DNA of 64,000 nt from Streptomyces sp. NBC_00154 (lineage in GTDB: Bacteria; Actinomycetota; Actinomycetes; Streptomycetales; Streptomycetaceae): contig NZ_JAPEMI010000002.1 in assembly GCF_026342835.1 (NCBI RefSeq), forward strand, positions 1,302,001-1,366,000. Direction: 5' to 3'. Positions 9,091 through 17,096 of this stretch are shown here, one piece after another. Each line of letters opens with the position of its first letter. The stretch's first letter is position 1. The notes below the pieces were generated by a model, which was given only the letters and a program-made list of their open reading frames with translations, did not search any database and was not told the DNA's origin. A program made the translations under genes and the position numbers.

Positions 9091-9447
9091 ATGCTGGCTG
9101 TGGATGTGAGGTCCTCGCTCCGTGCCGGCCGGACCGTTGAGGACGGTGCCGCCCGTTGGTGGCGCTTCTCGGCCCAGACCGTCGCCCGGCACGGAGATTT
9201 CCTCCTGGCCTTCGTCGACGGCGGGGTCTGTGTCGGTGCGTACCGGATCCTCGATTCTGCGCCCGATGCCGGCGAGGGCGGCAAGTACACCTTCGACCTG
9301 ACTCCGGCCGCCCGCTTCCAGTGGGCTCTGGGGCAGCGGCTCCCGTTGCCCCCCGGACGCAATCCCGCCCGTATTCTCACAGGCCAGCACCTGCGCGAGT
9401 TCCTGGACGCGGCCCCCTACCGCCCTTCCGGCAGCGACCGGGACTGA
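9091..9447 (+). CDS. small hypothetical protein upstream of tap
   Basis: A 118-residue protein from ATG 9091 preceded by GGGGAGGGG; an upstream in-frame ATG at 9064 lacks such a box. The sequence (WWRFSAQTVARHGDFLLAF, GKYTFDLTPAARFQWALGQRLPLP, NPARILTGQHLREFL) is soluble and I do not recognise the family. It ends 21 bases before tap and points the same way, so it probably belongs to the same transcript. A role in telomere maintenance would be guilt by association only. Confidence 0.6.
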   Translation: MLAVDVRSSLRAGRTVEDGAARWWRFSAQTVARHGDFLLAFVDGGVCVGAYRILDSAPDAGEGGKYTFDLTPAARFQWALGQRLPLPPGRNPARILTGQHLREFLDAAPYRPSGSDRD

Positions 9448-9468
9448 CACCGAAGGAGCAAGCGCCGT

Positions 9469-11691
9469 ATGGCCAGCAAGCCCGACCCCGTCGACGCCCT
9501 GCTCAAGTCCGGGCCGCGCCGCACTCAACTGCCCGAGCCCGCCGAGCGGGCGCGCCTTCGTACCGGCTACGGGCTCACTCAAGCGGAGATCGCCGAAGCG
9601 CTCGACGTCACCCGGACGACGGTCGCCGGGTGGGAAGCCGGCCGCAGTGAGCCCCAGGGCGCAACCCGGGCCGCGTACGTGAAGCTGCTGGACGGCATCG
9701 CGGCCCAACTCGCCGCCGTTGCCGAAGCACCGGCCGCCCCTCAACTGCCGACCAGCTCGCCGAACGCGGCGACGGACAGTGCCGTGACGGGCACGCCCAC
9801 GGAGGAGCAGGCTTCCGGGAGCAGGAACACCACGGACAGGGCCGTGGGGGCCACGACGGGCAACGCCGTGCCGTATCGGCCCGCCCCGGAGAGGGCCACC
9901 GACACCGAGAGGGCCACCGCCTCCAACAGGACAACGGCCCCCAGGAAAGCCGCATCCCCCGGGAGACAACCGGGCCCTGCCTCATCCGCCCTGTCGGCCT
10001 CTCCCGATCCCCGGTTCGTGAACGGACCGCTGGCTGTCCTGGACGGCGACGGAGCGGCCTACGCTCTTGGCGGTCTCGTCCTGGACTGCCCCGCCAGGGA
10101 CATCTCCACCCTCGTCGACTGGACGCTCGCCGAGGCGAAACTCGGCGCTGCTCGTCTGCATCGGAACGGCAGGGACGCCGACCCCTTGATCGTGCTCACC
10201 GCCTCCGCAGCAGCCCGGTTCGGCCTGCCTGCCGAGCTGGCGGACCGCCGCACGCTGCGTCTGCCCGAGGACCACAAGGTGGTCAAGCAGATCGCAAAAG
10301 CGGGGTGGCGGTTGACGCGGCGTGGGTTCGGACCGTGGGTGCGGATCTACCGTCCGGTTCAGGGTGGTCGACGTCAGTGTGTGCAGCTGGCGATCGTGCC
10401 GTGGGGGGCGCTGGATTCCAGAGCCTGGGGCAGTGCCGATCAGCTTCAGCCGGCCGCGCTGGCCCAGGTGCTGGGCACGTACGCGGCCCGCGTGATCACC
10501 CCGTGCGGCTCGGCGGCGGTGGCGGGGCTGGAGCTGATGACCGCGCTGCGCCCGCCGACTCGTGCGGTCCCGGACGAGGCGTCGGGCGGGTGGACGTCGG
10601 GACCCGTGCCCGGTTCGCTCACCCACCCGGTCGATCCGGCGCCGCCCGAGGCACCGGATGAGCATCCCGTGGTTGCCGCGTTGTACCCCCGTGGCCATGT
10701 GCGTACCAACGAAGAGGTCCTGGACGAGGAGGCGTTCGACTGGTTCCGTGATCCGCAACTGCTCACGGACGGGGAGTGCGTCAAGAGTTTCGCGGTCGGC
10801 ATCGACGTGAACACCGCCTTCCTCGCCGCCGCGAACCGCCTGATCGTCGGTCTCGGGGAACCGGTCCACGTCACCACACCGGACTTCGACAAGAAGGTGC
10901 CGGGCTGCTGGCTGGTCGATCTCTCCGAGATCGCCCTGGACCCGCGCCTGCCGTCACCGTTCACCCCGCACGGCGCCCCACCCACGGGCCCCGCCTGGTA
11001 CGCGACACCCACCGTCGCGTACGCCGCCGAACTCATCAGTACGCAAGGCCTCGACGCACGGATCCAGCCGACCGAGGCATACATCCGCCCGGAGGCCGGC
11101 CCGTATCTGGATCCCTGGTACAAGGTCCTGGCCGAGGCGTACAAGGAGACCATGGCCGACCTCGGTGTCGGTTCCGGGATGACGGAGGACGACTTCCTGA
11201 CCGCGATGGAGCACCACAAGCAGTCCGACCCGGGACTGGTGGCGGTGCTGTCGGCGATCAAGGCGACGGTCAAGGGAGGGATCGGGAAGCTGAGGGAGCG
11301 CCCGCAGGGGGCGAAGTACCGCTCGGGCGAGCCGTGGTCCGCCCTGGCACGCCCGACCTGGCGGCCCGACATCCGCGCCGCGGTCATCTCGACGGCCCGG
11401 GTGAACATGCACCGCAAGATGGTCAAGCTGGCCACGACGGCCGATCTGTTCCCGATCGCGGTCCTGTCGGACTGCGCTGTGTATCTGTCCGACGGACCCT
11501 CCCCGCTGGACTTCCTGCCGCACACCCCCGACGGCAGGCCGCTGCCCGGTGGTTTCCGCCTCGGGGTGAGCCCCGGCATGGTCAAACACGAAGGCACCCA
11601 GGACCTGATGTGGGCCGTCAAGATGCTCGACCAGGGCCACAACCCTGCCCGCCACATCAAGGGCACCGACGCCGCGGCAGACGGAGAGTAG
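9469..11691 (+). CDS. tap: telomere-associated protein Tap
   Basis: A 740-residue protein, the expected size for Streptomyces Tap. An XRE-type helix-turn-helix lies near residues 28-60 (GYGLTQAEIAEALDVTRTTVAGWEAGRSEP). A low-complexity Thr/Ala/Pro-rich linker covers about 95-175, followed by the long conserved body (AKAGWRLTRRGFGPWVRIYRP, FAVGIDVNTAFLAAANRL, GGIGKLRERPQGAKYRSGE). In linear Streptomyces replicons Tap binds the single-stranded telomere 3' overhang and recruits the terminal protein for end patching. The gene is followed 9 bases later by tpg, the characteristic operon order. The sequence shows no break. An AAGGAG box precedes ATG 9469. Confidence 0.93.
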   Translation: MASKPDPVDALLKSGPRRTQLPEPAERARLRTGYGLTQAEIAEALDVTRTTVAGWEAGRSEPQGATRAAYVKLLDGIAAQLAAVAEAPAAPQLPTSSPNAATDSAVTGTPTEEQASGSRNTTDRAVGATTGNAVPYRPAPERATDTERATASNRTTAPRKAASPGRQPGPASSALSASPDPRFVNGPLAVLDGDGAAYALGGLVLDCPARDISTLVDWTLAEAKLGAARLHRNGRDADPLIVLTASAAARFGLPAELADRRTLRLPEDHKVVKQIAKAGWRLTRRGFGPWVRIYRPVQGGRRQCVQLAIVPWGALDSRAWGSADQLQPAALAQVLGTYAARVITPCGSAAVAGLELMTALRPPTRAVPDEASGGWTSGPVPGSLTHPVDPAPPEAPDEHPVVAALYPRGHVRTNEEVLDEEAFDWFRDPQLLTDGECVKSFAVGIDVNTAFLAAANRLIVGLGEPVHVTTPDFDKKVPGCWLVDLSEIALDPRLPSPFTPHGAPPTGPAWYATPTVAYAAELISTQGLDARIQPTEAYIRPEAGPYLDPWYKVLAEAYKETMADLGVGSGMTEDDFLTAMEHHKQSDPGLVAVLSAIKATVKGGIGKLRERPQGAKYRSGEPWSALARPTWRPDIRAAVISTARVNMHRKMVKLATTADLFPIAVLSDCAVYLSDGPSPLDFLPHTPDGRPLPGGFRLGVSPGMVKHEGTQDLMWAVKMLDQGHNPARHIKGTDAAADGE

Positions 11692-11700
11692 GACACCCGG

Positions 11701-12258
11701 ATGGGGAAGATCGGCGACAGCCTGGAGAGGGCCGAGGCGGCCTCGTTCACCCGTCCGCTCCCGAAGACCGCTCCGGCACAGATGCGCTTCCTGGTCAAGA
11801 GTGAGAGAGGTTCGACCCGGGCGGCAGCCGACCGCCTGGGAGTCTCCCAGCGCACGGTCGAGCGGTATCTGACGGGGCAGTTCAAGCACCCGCGCAGAGA
11901 CCTCGCCGCCCGGCTCGCCGCCGAAGTCCGCCGGGCCTGGCAGCCCCGTGTGCGCGAACGGGCCCAGAAGCAGGCGGCCGCCACGGGCGGCATCGTCGTC
12001 GAGACCCGCGCCCGGTTCGGCTTCACTGCTGCCCCGGGCAGCACGGACGACGGCCGTATCCGCCGGATCACCCAGCATCTCCCGGCTGCGTATGCGGCAC
12101 GGCTGTTCGACGCCCGGCAGACCGGCGCGTCCGAACAGCAGCTGCGCACCATCGTTGCCGAAGGTCTCCAGGAGATCTACTTCAAGGACGGGGGACGCCG
12201 GGCCGACGACCTACTGGTGGAGTTCACCGACATCGACTACGTCGAGCTCGAGTACTGA
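11701..12258 (+). CDS. tpg: terminal protein Tpg
   Basis: A 185-residue protein, the canonical size for the covalently attached telomere terminal protein. The N-terminal half has a helix-turn-helix (TRAAADRLGVSQRTVERYLTGQF, residues ~39-61) and a basic stretch (RRAWQPRVRERAQK). The C-terminal half (RRITQHLPAAYAARLF, LQEIYFKDGG, FTDIDYVELEY) matches the conserved Tpg ending. Tpg primes end patching through a hydroxyl on a conserved residue and stays bound to the 5' ends. It follows tap in the same operon. The pair implies that the replicon is linear and that this locus is typically within tens of kilobases of an end. Confidence 0.93.
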   Translation: MGKIGDSLERAEAASFTRPLPKTAPAQMRFLVKSERGSTRAAADRLGVSQRTVERYLTGQFKHPRRDLAARLAAEVRRAWQPRVRERAQKQAAATGGIVVETRARFGFTAAPGSTDDGRIRRITQHLPAAYAARLFDARQTGASEQQLRTIVAEGLQEIYFKDGGRRADDLLVEFTDIDYVELEY

Positions 12259-12997
12259 CGCCGCGCTGTATCCCTCATCATCCTCAGGGCCTGTGACTTA
12301 CCACTTCATCTGCCGAGTGAGCAGTTGACCTGGCGGGGCCGAGCGCTCTGGTCGGTGAGCTGAGGAATGCGGCCGGTGAGCGAGTCGATCTCTGTTGGGC
12401 GACGGTACCTGCGGATGTCGTTGCAAAGTGCATAGGATCACCGGCATGGCACTGCGACCTGTTCAGGTGAACATAAAGGCCCTTGATGACTCGGCGGTCG
12501 GCCGGTTCTGGGCGGAGGCGCTCGGCTGGGGTGTTTCCAGCGAGGGTCCCGGCGTGACCAACGTTGAACCCGGCGGCGGCTTCGTCTGGCCGGACCCGGT
12601 CGCCGTCTGCGTCGACGTGGTTACCGTCCCGGAACCCAAGACCCCAACAAAGAACCGTGTGCACCTCGATCTTGCGACCACCTCTGTGGCCGATCAGGCG
12701 GAGTTGGTCGCGCGCCTCCAGGCTCTCGGTGCGACGCCCGCCCACGTGGGCCAGGGCGACGTGCCGTGGACGGTCCTCGCCGACCCGGAGGGCAACGAGT
12801 TCTGCGTGCTGGAGCCTTGGGAGATCTACCGGGACACGGGGCCGATTGCCGCGGTGGTGGTCGACTGTGCGGATCCGCGGGCCATGGCCCGGTTCTGGGG
12901 CGAGGCGATGGACTGGACCCTGCACGAGGTGACTGACGATCATGCGGTCCTACCTTGTTGGTGGGTTGGAAGGGCCGTCGTAAGGTCCGGAGACCCA

Positions 12998-13142
12998 GAG
13001 ACTCCGGGTATGGCTTTCATGCGGTTGCCCTCGATGGTTCGAGACACCTGGCCGCCCGGAGTCTCACGGCGACTCGGCCACTGATTAGGAGCTGCGAGCA
13101 CCTGCGGGTGCGTCGCTGAGTAGGACCACGTCGGCGAGGTCG
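12998..13142 (+). ncRNA. candidate IS110 bridge RNA
   Basis: Two stem structures with internal loops in the IS left end. Loop 1: an 11-bp stem (12998-13008 with 13055-13065) closed by the hairpin 13030-13043. Its left strand carries TCATGCGGT (13017-13025), identical to the 9 bases of target left of and including the GT core. Its right strand carries ACAC (13044-13047), complementary to the core plus next two target bases. Loop 2: a bulged stem (13070-13076 with 13135-13142) capped by 13098-13111. Its left strand carries ATTAGGAG (13084-13091), identical to the element's right end at 14378-14385. Its right strand carries GTAGGAC (13120-13126), complementary to the element's left end GTCCTAC. 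This is the layout of target- and donor-binding loops of IS110 bridge RNAs. RNA ends and expression are inferred. Confidence 0.8.
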
Positions 13143-13179
13143 TCCGGGAGCACAGAACATCGAACGACCGGAGGAACTG

Positions 13180-14370
13180 GTGGCCCAGATATGGGCGGGT
13201 ACGGACATCGGCAAGACTCACCACCACTGTGTGGTCCTGGGGGCCGGGGGCGAGCGGCTGTTGTCGCGGCGGGTACTGAACGACGAACCGGAACTGCTGG
13301 CCCTGCTGGCTGACGTGCTGGCCATCGACGAGGACGTGGTCTGGGCGGTCGACGTCTCCGACGGCATGGCCGCCCTGTGGATCAACCTGCTGCTCAACCA
13401 CGGTCAGCACCTCGTTTACATACCGGGCCTGGCGGTCAACCGGGCCTCCGCCGGCTACCGCGGCATGGGCAAGACCGACGCCAAGGACGCCACCGTCATC
13501 GCGGACCAGGCCAGGATGCGCCGGGACCTCACAGTGCTGCGGCCGGACAGTGAGCATGCCGTCGAGCTGCAGGTCCTCACCGGCCGCCGGGCCGACCTGA
13601 ACGCCGACCGGACCCGCCGGATCAATCGCCTGCGCGGTCAACTCACAGGCATTTTCCCCGCGTTGGAGCGTGGGCTGGATCTGGGCAACACCGGCCCGCT
13701 GGTGCTGCTGACCGGCTACCAGACCCCAGCCGCCCTGCGCCGCACCGGTGTCAAGCGGCTGGAAACCTGGCTGCGCAACCGCAAGGTCCGCGGCGCCGGG
13801 GACCTGGCCGCCGCCGCTCTGGAAGCCGCCGAGCGTCAGCACACCGCTGTCACCGGGGAGAAGGTCATCGCGCAAGTGATCCACACCCTGGCCAAGGAGG
13901 TGATGAGCCTCAACGAGCAGATCGCGGAGACCGATAAACTCATTGCGGCCCGGTTTCGCGAGCACGACCTCGCCGAAGTGATCTCCAGCATGCCCGGCAT
14001 CGGCCCGCTGCTGGGTGCCGAATTCCTCGCCGCCACGGCCGGCGACATGAGCCGCTTCGGTACGGCCGACCGCCTGGCCAGCCTCGCCGGCGTCGCTCCG
14101 GTCCCCCGGGACTCTGGCAACATGAGCGGCAATCTGCACCGCCCCCGGCGCTACCACCGCGGCCTGCAACGCGTCTTCTATACCTCCGCACTCATCAGCA
14201 TCCGCAACTGCGACCAATCGCGGCGCTTCTACGAACGCAAGCGAGCCGAGGGCAAGCGGCACACCCAGGCCGTGCTCGCGCTGGCCCGGCGCCGGGTGAA
14301 CGTTCTGTGGGCACTCATTCGTGACGGAAGGTGCTTCCAAAGTGAACTCCCCGTCACGATCGCGGCTTGA
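13180..14370 (+). CDS. IS110-family transposase (DEDD recombinase)
   Basis: A 396-residue protein from GTG 13180 with GGAGG six bases upstream. The N-terminal RuvC-like domain (GTDIGKTHHHCVVL, residues ~6-20, with the first Asp) and later acidic residues (GKTDAKDATVIADQAR) carry the DEDD site. The C-terminal Tnp domain holds SSMPGIGPLLGAEFLAATAGDMSRF, LASLAGVAPVPRDSG and the conserved serine region with YHRGLQRVFYTSALIS. The protein recombines a circular form of the element into a target chosen by a bridge RNA. Full length with no breaks. Confidence 0.93.
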   Translation: MAQIWAGTDIGKTHHHCVVLGAGGERLLSRRVLNDEPELLALLADVLAIDEDVVWAVDVSDGMAALWINLLLNHGQHLVYIPGLAVNRASAGYRGMGKTDAKDATVIADQARMRRDLTVLRPDSEHAVELQVLTGRRADLNADRTRRINRLRGQLTGIFPALERGLDLGNTGPLVLLTGYQTPAALRRTGVKRLETWLRNRKVRGAGDLAAAALEAAERQHTAVTGEKVIAQVIHTLAKEVMSLNEQIAETDKLIAARFREHDLAEVISSMPGIGPLLGAEFLAATAGDMSRFGTADRLASLAGVAPVPRDSGNMSGNLHRPRRYHRGLQRVFYTSALISIRNCDQSRRFYERKRAEGKRHTQAVLALARRRVNVLWALIRDGRCFQSELPVTIAA

Positions 14371-14722
14371 CAAAGTCATTAGGAGGTGTTGCGCTCTGCC
14401 AAGGGTGTCGGCCCGTATCTCGAGTTCCTTCGCACGCCCGGCGGGAAGGCCGTGCCGGACCGCGTTCATATTGACCTGCTGCCGTACCCCGGTGACGATC
14501 TAGAGGCGGAGGTGGCCCGGCTGCGGGACCTCGGCGCCACTGACCTCGACCTCGGCCAGGGTGACGTCCCGTGGAGATGCCTGGCCGACCCGGAGGGCCA
14601 CGAGTTCTGCGTCCTCGCCCCGTCGTCCTGACGCGGAGCCTTGACGACACCCCGACACGTGAGCTCTGTGTGCTCATGCGCCCTGACCCCGGGCGGGCTG
14701 GGCTGCGGTGTCTGGGTCGGTT

Positions 14723-14905
14723 CGGGCGCCCCTCGGCCACACGATCCGTGACGAGGGACCGCTCGTCGTACCCGTGCACCGTGGGAACCAGTACCGCGAG
14801 CCACCGAAGCCCGGCCGCCTCCGCGCGCACCGCCGACGGGTCGTGGGCTGCCTTCACCATCACGATGCGGCCGTCGTCGAGGGTGACCGCACGAGGTGCA
14901 AGGAC
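14723..14905 (-). pseudogene. fructosamine kinase gene remnant
   Basis: A short minus-strand stretch reads VTLDDGRIVMVKAAHDPSAV, then AVRAEAAGLRWLAV and VHGYDERSLVTDRVAEG, the ATP-binding N-terminal block of fructosamine kinase family proteins (Lys in VMVKA). No start codon in a suitable place precedes it and the frame degenerates after VAEGRP, so only about 60 of roughly 260 residues remain. It lies between the VOC gene and the amidotransferase and is non-functional. The family call rests on this block alone. Confidence 0.5.
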
Positions 14906-15087
14906 AGGCGGCGCTCAGCGTGACCCGGCGGGTTAAGCGGGTCCCGGCGGCTGCGAAGCGGGACATGACGCTCAGAGTGAGGCGGCCGACCGACCGTTGA
15001 CGTCGCGCGTCGCACCCTGATCTGCTGGCTTGATCAACGTAGAGATCAACGCAGCGAACACAGATGCCGAGCAGGGGAGTTGAGGCG

Positions 15088-15816
15088 ATGACGACCTCGC
15101 ACGCACCGGGCCCGCCGACCGCCGTGGTCGTACAGAACACCAGGAGCGGCGGTCCCGGCCGGGTCGGGGCCTGGCTGCGCGAGGCGGGAATCGGCCTCGA
15201 AGTGCTGCGTCCCTACGAGGGTGAGGCCCTGCCCCAAGCGCTCGACGGCAGACCGCTCCTCGTGCTCGGCGGCGGCTTCCTGCCGGACGACGACGAGCGC
15301 GCGCCCTGGCTCCCGGCCACCCGCCGCCTCGTCGCGCAGGCGCTGGACGATGGCACGCCCGTCCTCGGCATCTGCCTCGGTGGCCAGTTGCTCGCACAGG
15401 TCGCGGGCGGCAGCGTACGTGCGCGTCACGGGCAGCCCGAGTTCGGCAGCACACAGATCCGGCTGCGCCCCGAAGCCGCCGACGATCCGCTGCTGTACGG
15501 GCTCGGCGCGACGGTTCCCGCGATTGAGCGGCATGTCGACGCGATCACCGAACTCCCGCCGGGTGCCTCCTGGTTGGCATCCAGCGTGGCCTGCCCCCAC
15601 CAGGCGTTCCGGGTCGGGGCGCGGGCCTGGGGCGTGCAGTTTCACCCGGAGGCGGAGGCCGACCGGATCGCCGGTTGGGACCGGGAGCGGCTGGCCGGGC
15701 AGGGCTTCGACAGGGACCGGCTGCACACCGAGGCCTTGGCCGACGAGGGCGCGGCGGTCTCGGCGTGGTCGGTGTTCACACGGAGGTTCGCTCAGGTATG
15801 CGCGAGGCTGCCGTGA
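15088..15816 (+). CDS. class I glutamine amidotransferase
   Basis: A 242-residue GATase1-fold protein starting at ATG 15088 (MTTSHAPGP), with GGGGAG upstream; an earlier ATG at 15064 adds eight unlikely residues. The nucleophile elbow is GICLGG with Cys96, and the His-Glu pair lies in GVQFHPEAE (His186, Glu188), so the triad is complete. The layout (NTRSGGPGRVGAWLREAG, LLVLGGGFLPDDDE) is like the stand-alone GMP-synthase-like amidotransferases. They hydrolyse glutamine or gamma-glutamyl compounds. No synthetase partner is adjacent, so the acceptor is unknown. The last 41 bases overlap the end of the convergent membrane-protein gene. Confidence 0.85.
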   Translation: MTTSHAPGPPTAVVVQNTRSGGPGRVGAWLREAGIGLEVLRPYEGEALPQALDGRPLLVLGGGFLPDDDERAPWLPATRRLVAQALDDGTPVLGICLGGQLLAQVAGGSVRARHGQPEFGSTQIRLRPEAADDPLLYGLGATVPAIERHVDAITELPPGASWLASSVACPHQAFRVGARAWGVQFHPEAEADRIAGWDRERLAGQGFDRDRLHTEALADEGAAVSAWSVFTRRFAQVCARLP

Positions 15817-16072
15817 CCGGCCGCGGGGCGGGCGCGGATGCGGCGGCTCTGCGCCGCCGTCCCACCGACGCGATGACGCTGGTGAGCACGCCTGCGTGCA
15901 GCCCCCAGAACGCGGACCCGATGCCGAGCAGCGTCATACCGGAGGCCGTGGCGAGGAAGGTGACGACGGCCGCCTCCCTTGACGAGGGGTCCGACAGGGC
16001 ACTGGCCAGGGACGCCTCGATCGTGGCGAGCAGGCCGACCCCGGCGACGGCCAGGACGAGTGCGTGAGGCAT
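15776..16072 (-). CDS. small membrane protein
   Basis: A 98-residue protein with two predicted membrane helices (MPHALVLAVAGVGLLATIEA at the start and FLATASGMTLLGIGSAFWGL around residues 39-60) and a basic cytoplasmic-type tail (GRRRR). GAGGAC precedes the ATG. It converges on the amidotransferase gene, overlapping its 3' end by 41 bases. Family not recognised. Confidence 0.5.
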   Translation of the reverse strand: MPHALVLAVAGVGLLATIEASLASALSDPSSREAAVVTFLATASGMTLLGIGSAFWGLHAGVLTSVIASVGRRRRAAASAPAPRPVTAASRIPERTSV

Positions 16073-16233
16073 CGCGCGCGCGTCCTCGAGGAGGCGAGGG
16101 GGGCCTGGTGAACGACTTCGGACGGTCGGGATGGGCAGGATCGTGATCGAGACGGCGGTGTCGTAGACCCCCGGTCATTCGGAGGAGCGAGGGGCGGGCG
16201 CCGACGTGGCCGACGGCCCGCCCCCGGGGCCCG

Positions 16234-16737
16234 TCAGGGTCGGTCCACGCGGAAGTGGTAGCAGCCGTATTCGACGGCTCGCACGTGGACCTGGGCGGTA
16301 TCCGGGTCCGCGAAGGCTTCGGTGAAGGCGCGGTCGAAGGATGCGTCGGCATCCTCCGGCAGCTCCACCATGCGGCCGCCAATGATGCGCCCTCGGTTGT
16401 CGTAGCGGCGGAACGCACGGAGGGCGCCGGGTCGGGCCCAGGGGTAGCCGGTGCTGTCCGGGGCCGGTCCGCCGCAGTCCTGGGCGTGTATGAATACCGG
16501 CCCCTGCTCGTCATACGCTCCGGGCTCGGCACTCGTCCGGGCCGCCCAGCGACGCAGCGGGGCGTACGAGACGAGGGCGATCCGGTCATCCAGGACGCTG
16601 AGCCGCAGGCAGCACCGGAGCGGGGCGCCGCCTTCCTCGTCCATGTACGGGTGCATCGGACGCCCGGCGTCGTCGCGGACGCGGAGCTCCTTCAGGGCGG
16701 TGGGGGTGATGGGCCGGGGTTGATAGGTGCTGGTCAT
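16234..16737 (-). CDS. DUF1203 domain protein
   Basis: A 167-residue protein starting MTSTYQPRPITPTALKELR. The order of blocks (PMHPYMDEEGGAPLRCCLR, ALVSYAPLRRWA, GPVFIHAQDCGG, ALRAFRRYDNRGRIIGGRMVE, VHVRAVEYGCYHFRVDRP) matches the DUF1203 family over its full length. The cysteines in RCC, QDCGG and YGCY are conserved in the family as I know it, but the biochemical role is unknown. A longer start at 16764 exists; the chosen one matches family N termini. Single gene with no operon partner. Confidence 0.8.
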   Translation of the reverse strand: MTSTYQPRPITPTALKELRVRDDAGRPMHPYMDEEGGAPLRCCLRLSVLDDRIALVSYAPLRRWAARTSAEPGAYDEQGPVFIHAQDCGGPAPDSTGYPWARPGALRAFRRYDNRGRIIGGRMVELPEDADASFDRAFTEAFADPDTAQVHVRAVEYGCYHFRVDRP

Positions 16738-17096
16738 GCCATTCATCGTGGCGCGGTCGGGCATGAGGTGCTGGCGGAAATCCGACGGAGGGTTCTGGGC
16801 CGTCTGTCGTGCTCGGACTGGCCAACTGAGGCGCTCAGTCGGAATTGTGTGGCTCGTCGCCGCAACCGCCTGAGCATCGCGTGCGGCCGACGCCTACGGC
16901 GAGGAGCCCGACACACGGGGGAGCCGATCGGCACATGCCCTGGTGCAGGCCAGGGGAACTGCTTCGAGTTCGCTTGGATTCGGCCTGACGCAGGCCCGAT
17001 GCCATGGGGGACACGGGTGACGGCGGGCCTGATCAGTGGCCTGGCGCCATCCGGGCCTCGGAAGCCCGCTTGAGGGTATCCAGGGGGAACCGGCGT
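16738..17096. other. intergenic region
   Basis: About 360 bases between DUF1203 and the end of the sigma factor gene. No credible gene or clear terminator was found. Confidence 0.4.

Larger units (their letters stand above)
12947..14385 (+). mobile_element. IS110-family insertion sequence, complete
   Basis: A 1439-bp element carrying one DEDD transposase gene and a 231-base non-coding left end. The boundaries were set by rejoining the split VOC gene: a GT dinucleotide occurs at the left junction (12947-12948) and again at the right junction (14386-14387), the two-base core expected for IS110 recombination. There are no long terminal inverted repeats, as usual for the IS110 (not IS1111) group. 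Confidence 0.88.
12446..14631 (+). pseudogene. VOC (glyoxalase-like) protein gene split by an IS110 element
   Basis: Two halves of one gene. Bases 12446-12948 encode MALRPVQVNIKALDDSAVG through HEVTDDHAV. Bases 14388-14631 continue LRSAKGVGPYLEFLRTPGGK to FCVLAPSS. Removing 12947-14385 restores the frame with the codons CAT GCG GTG TTG CGC. The product would be about 248 residues with two repeated VOC modules, each ending in the same GQGDVPW..LADPEG.EFCVL block, as in the Glyoxalase_6 type. Enzymatic substrate unknown. The truncated first half (229-residue frame that runs into the IS) may still be translated but lacks the second module. Confidence 0.9.

Noticed and set aside
7551..9380. 609-codon minus-strand frame opposite the protease
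   Set aside because: It overlaps the protease, a terminator and the next gene and shows no domain.
12947..14387. A target-site duplication longer than two bases at the IS110 ends
   Set aside because: Only the GT core is shared; a longer duplication would break the VOC reading frame.
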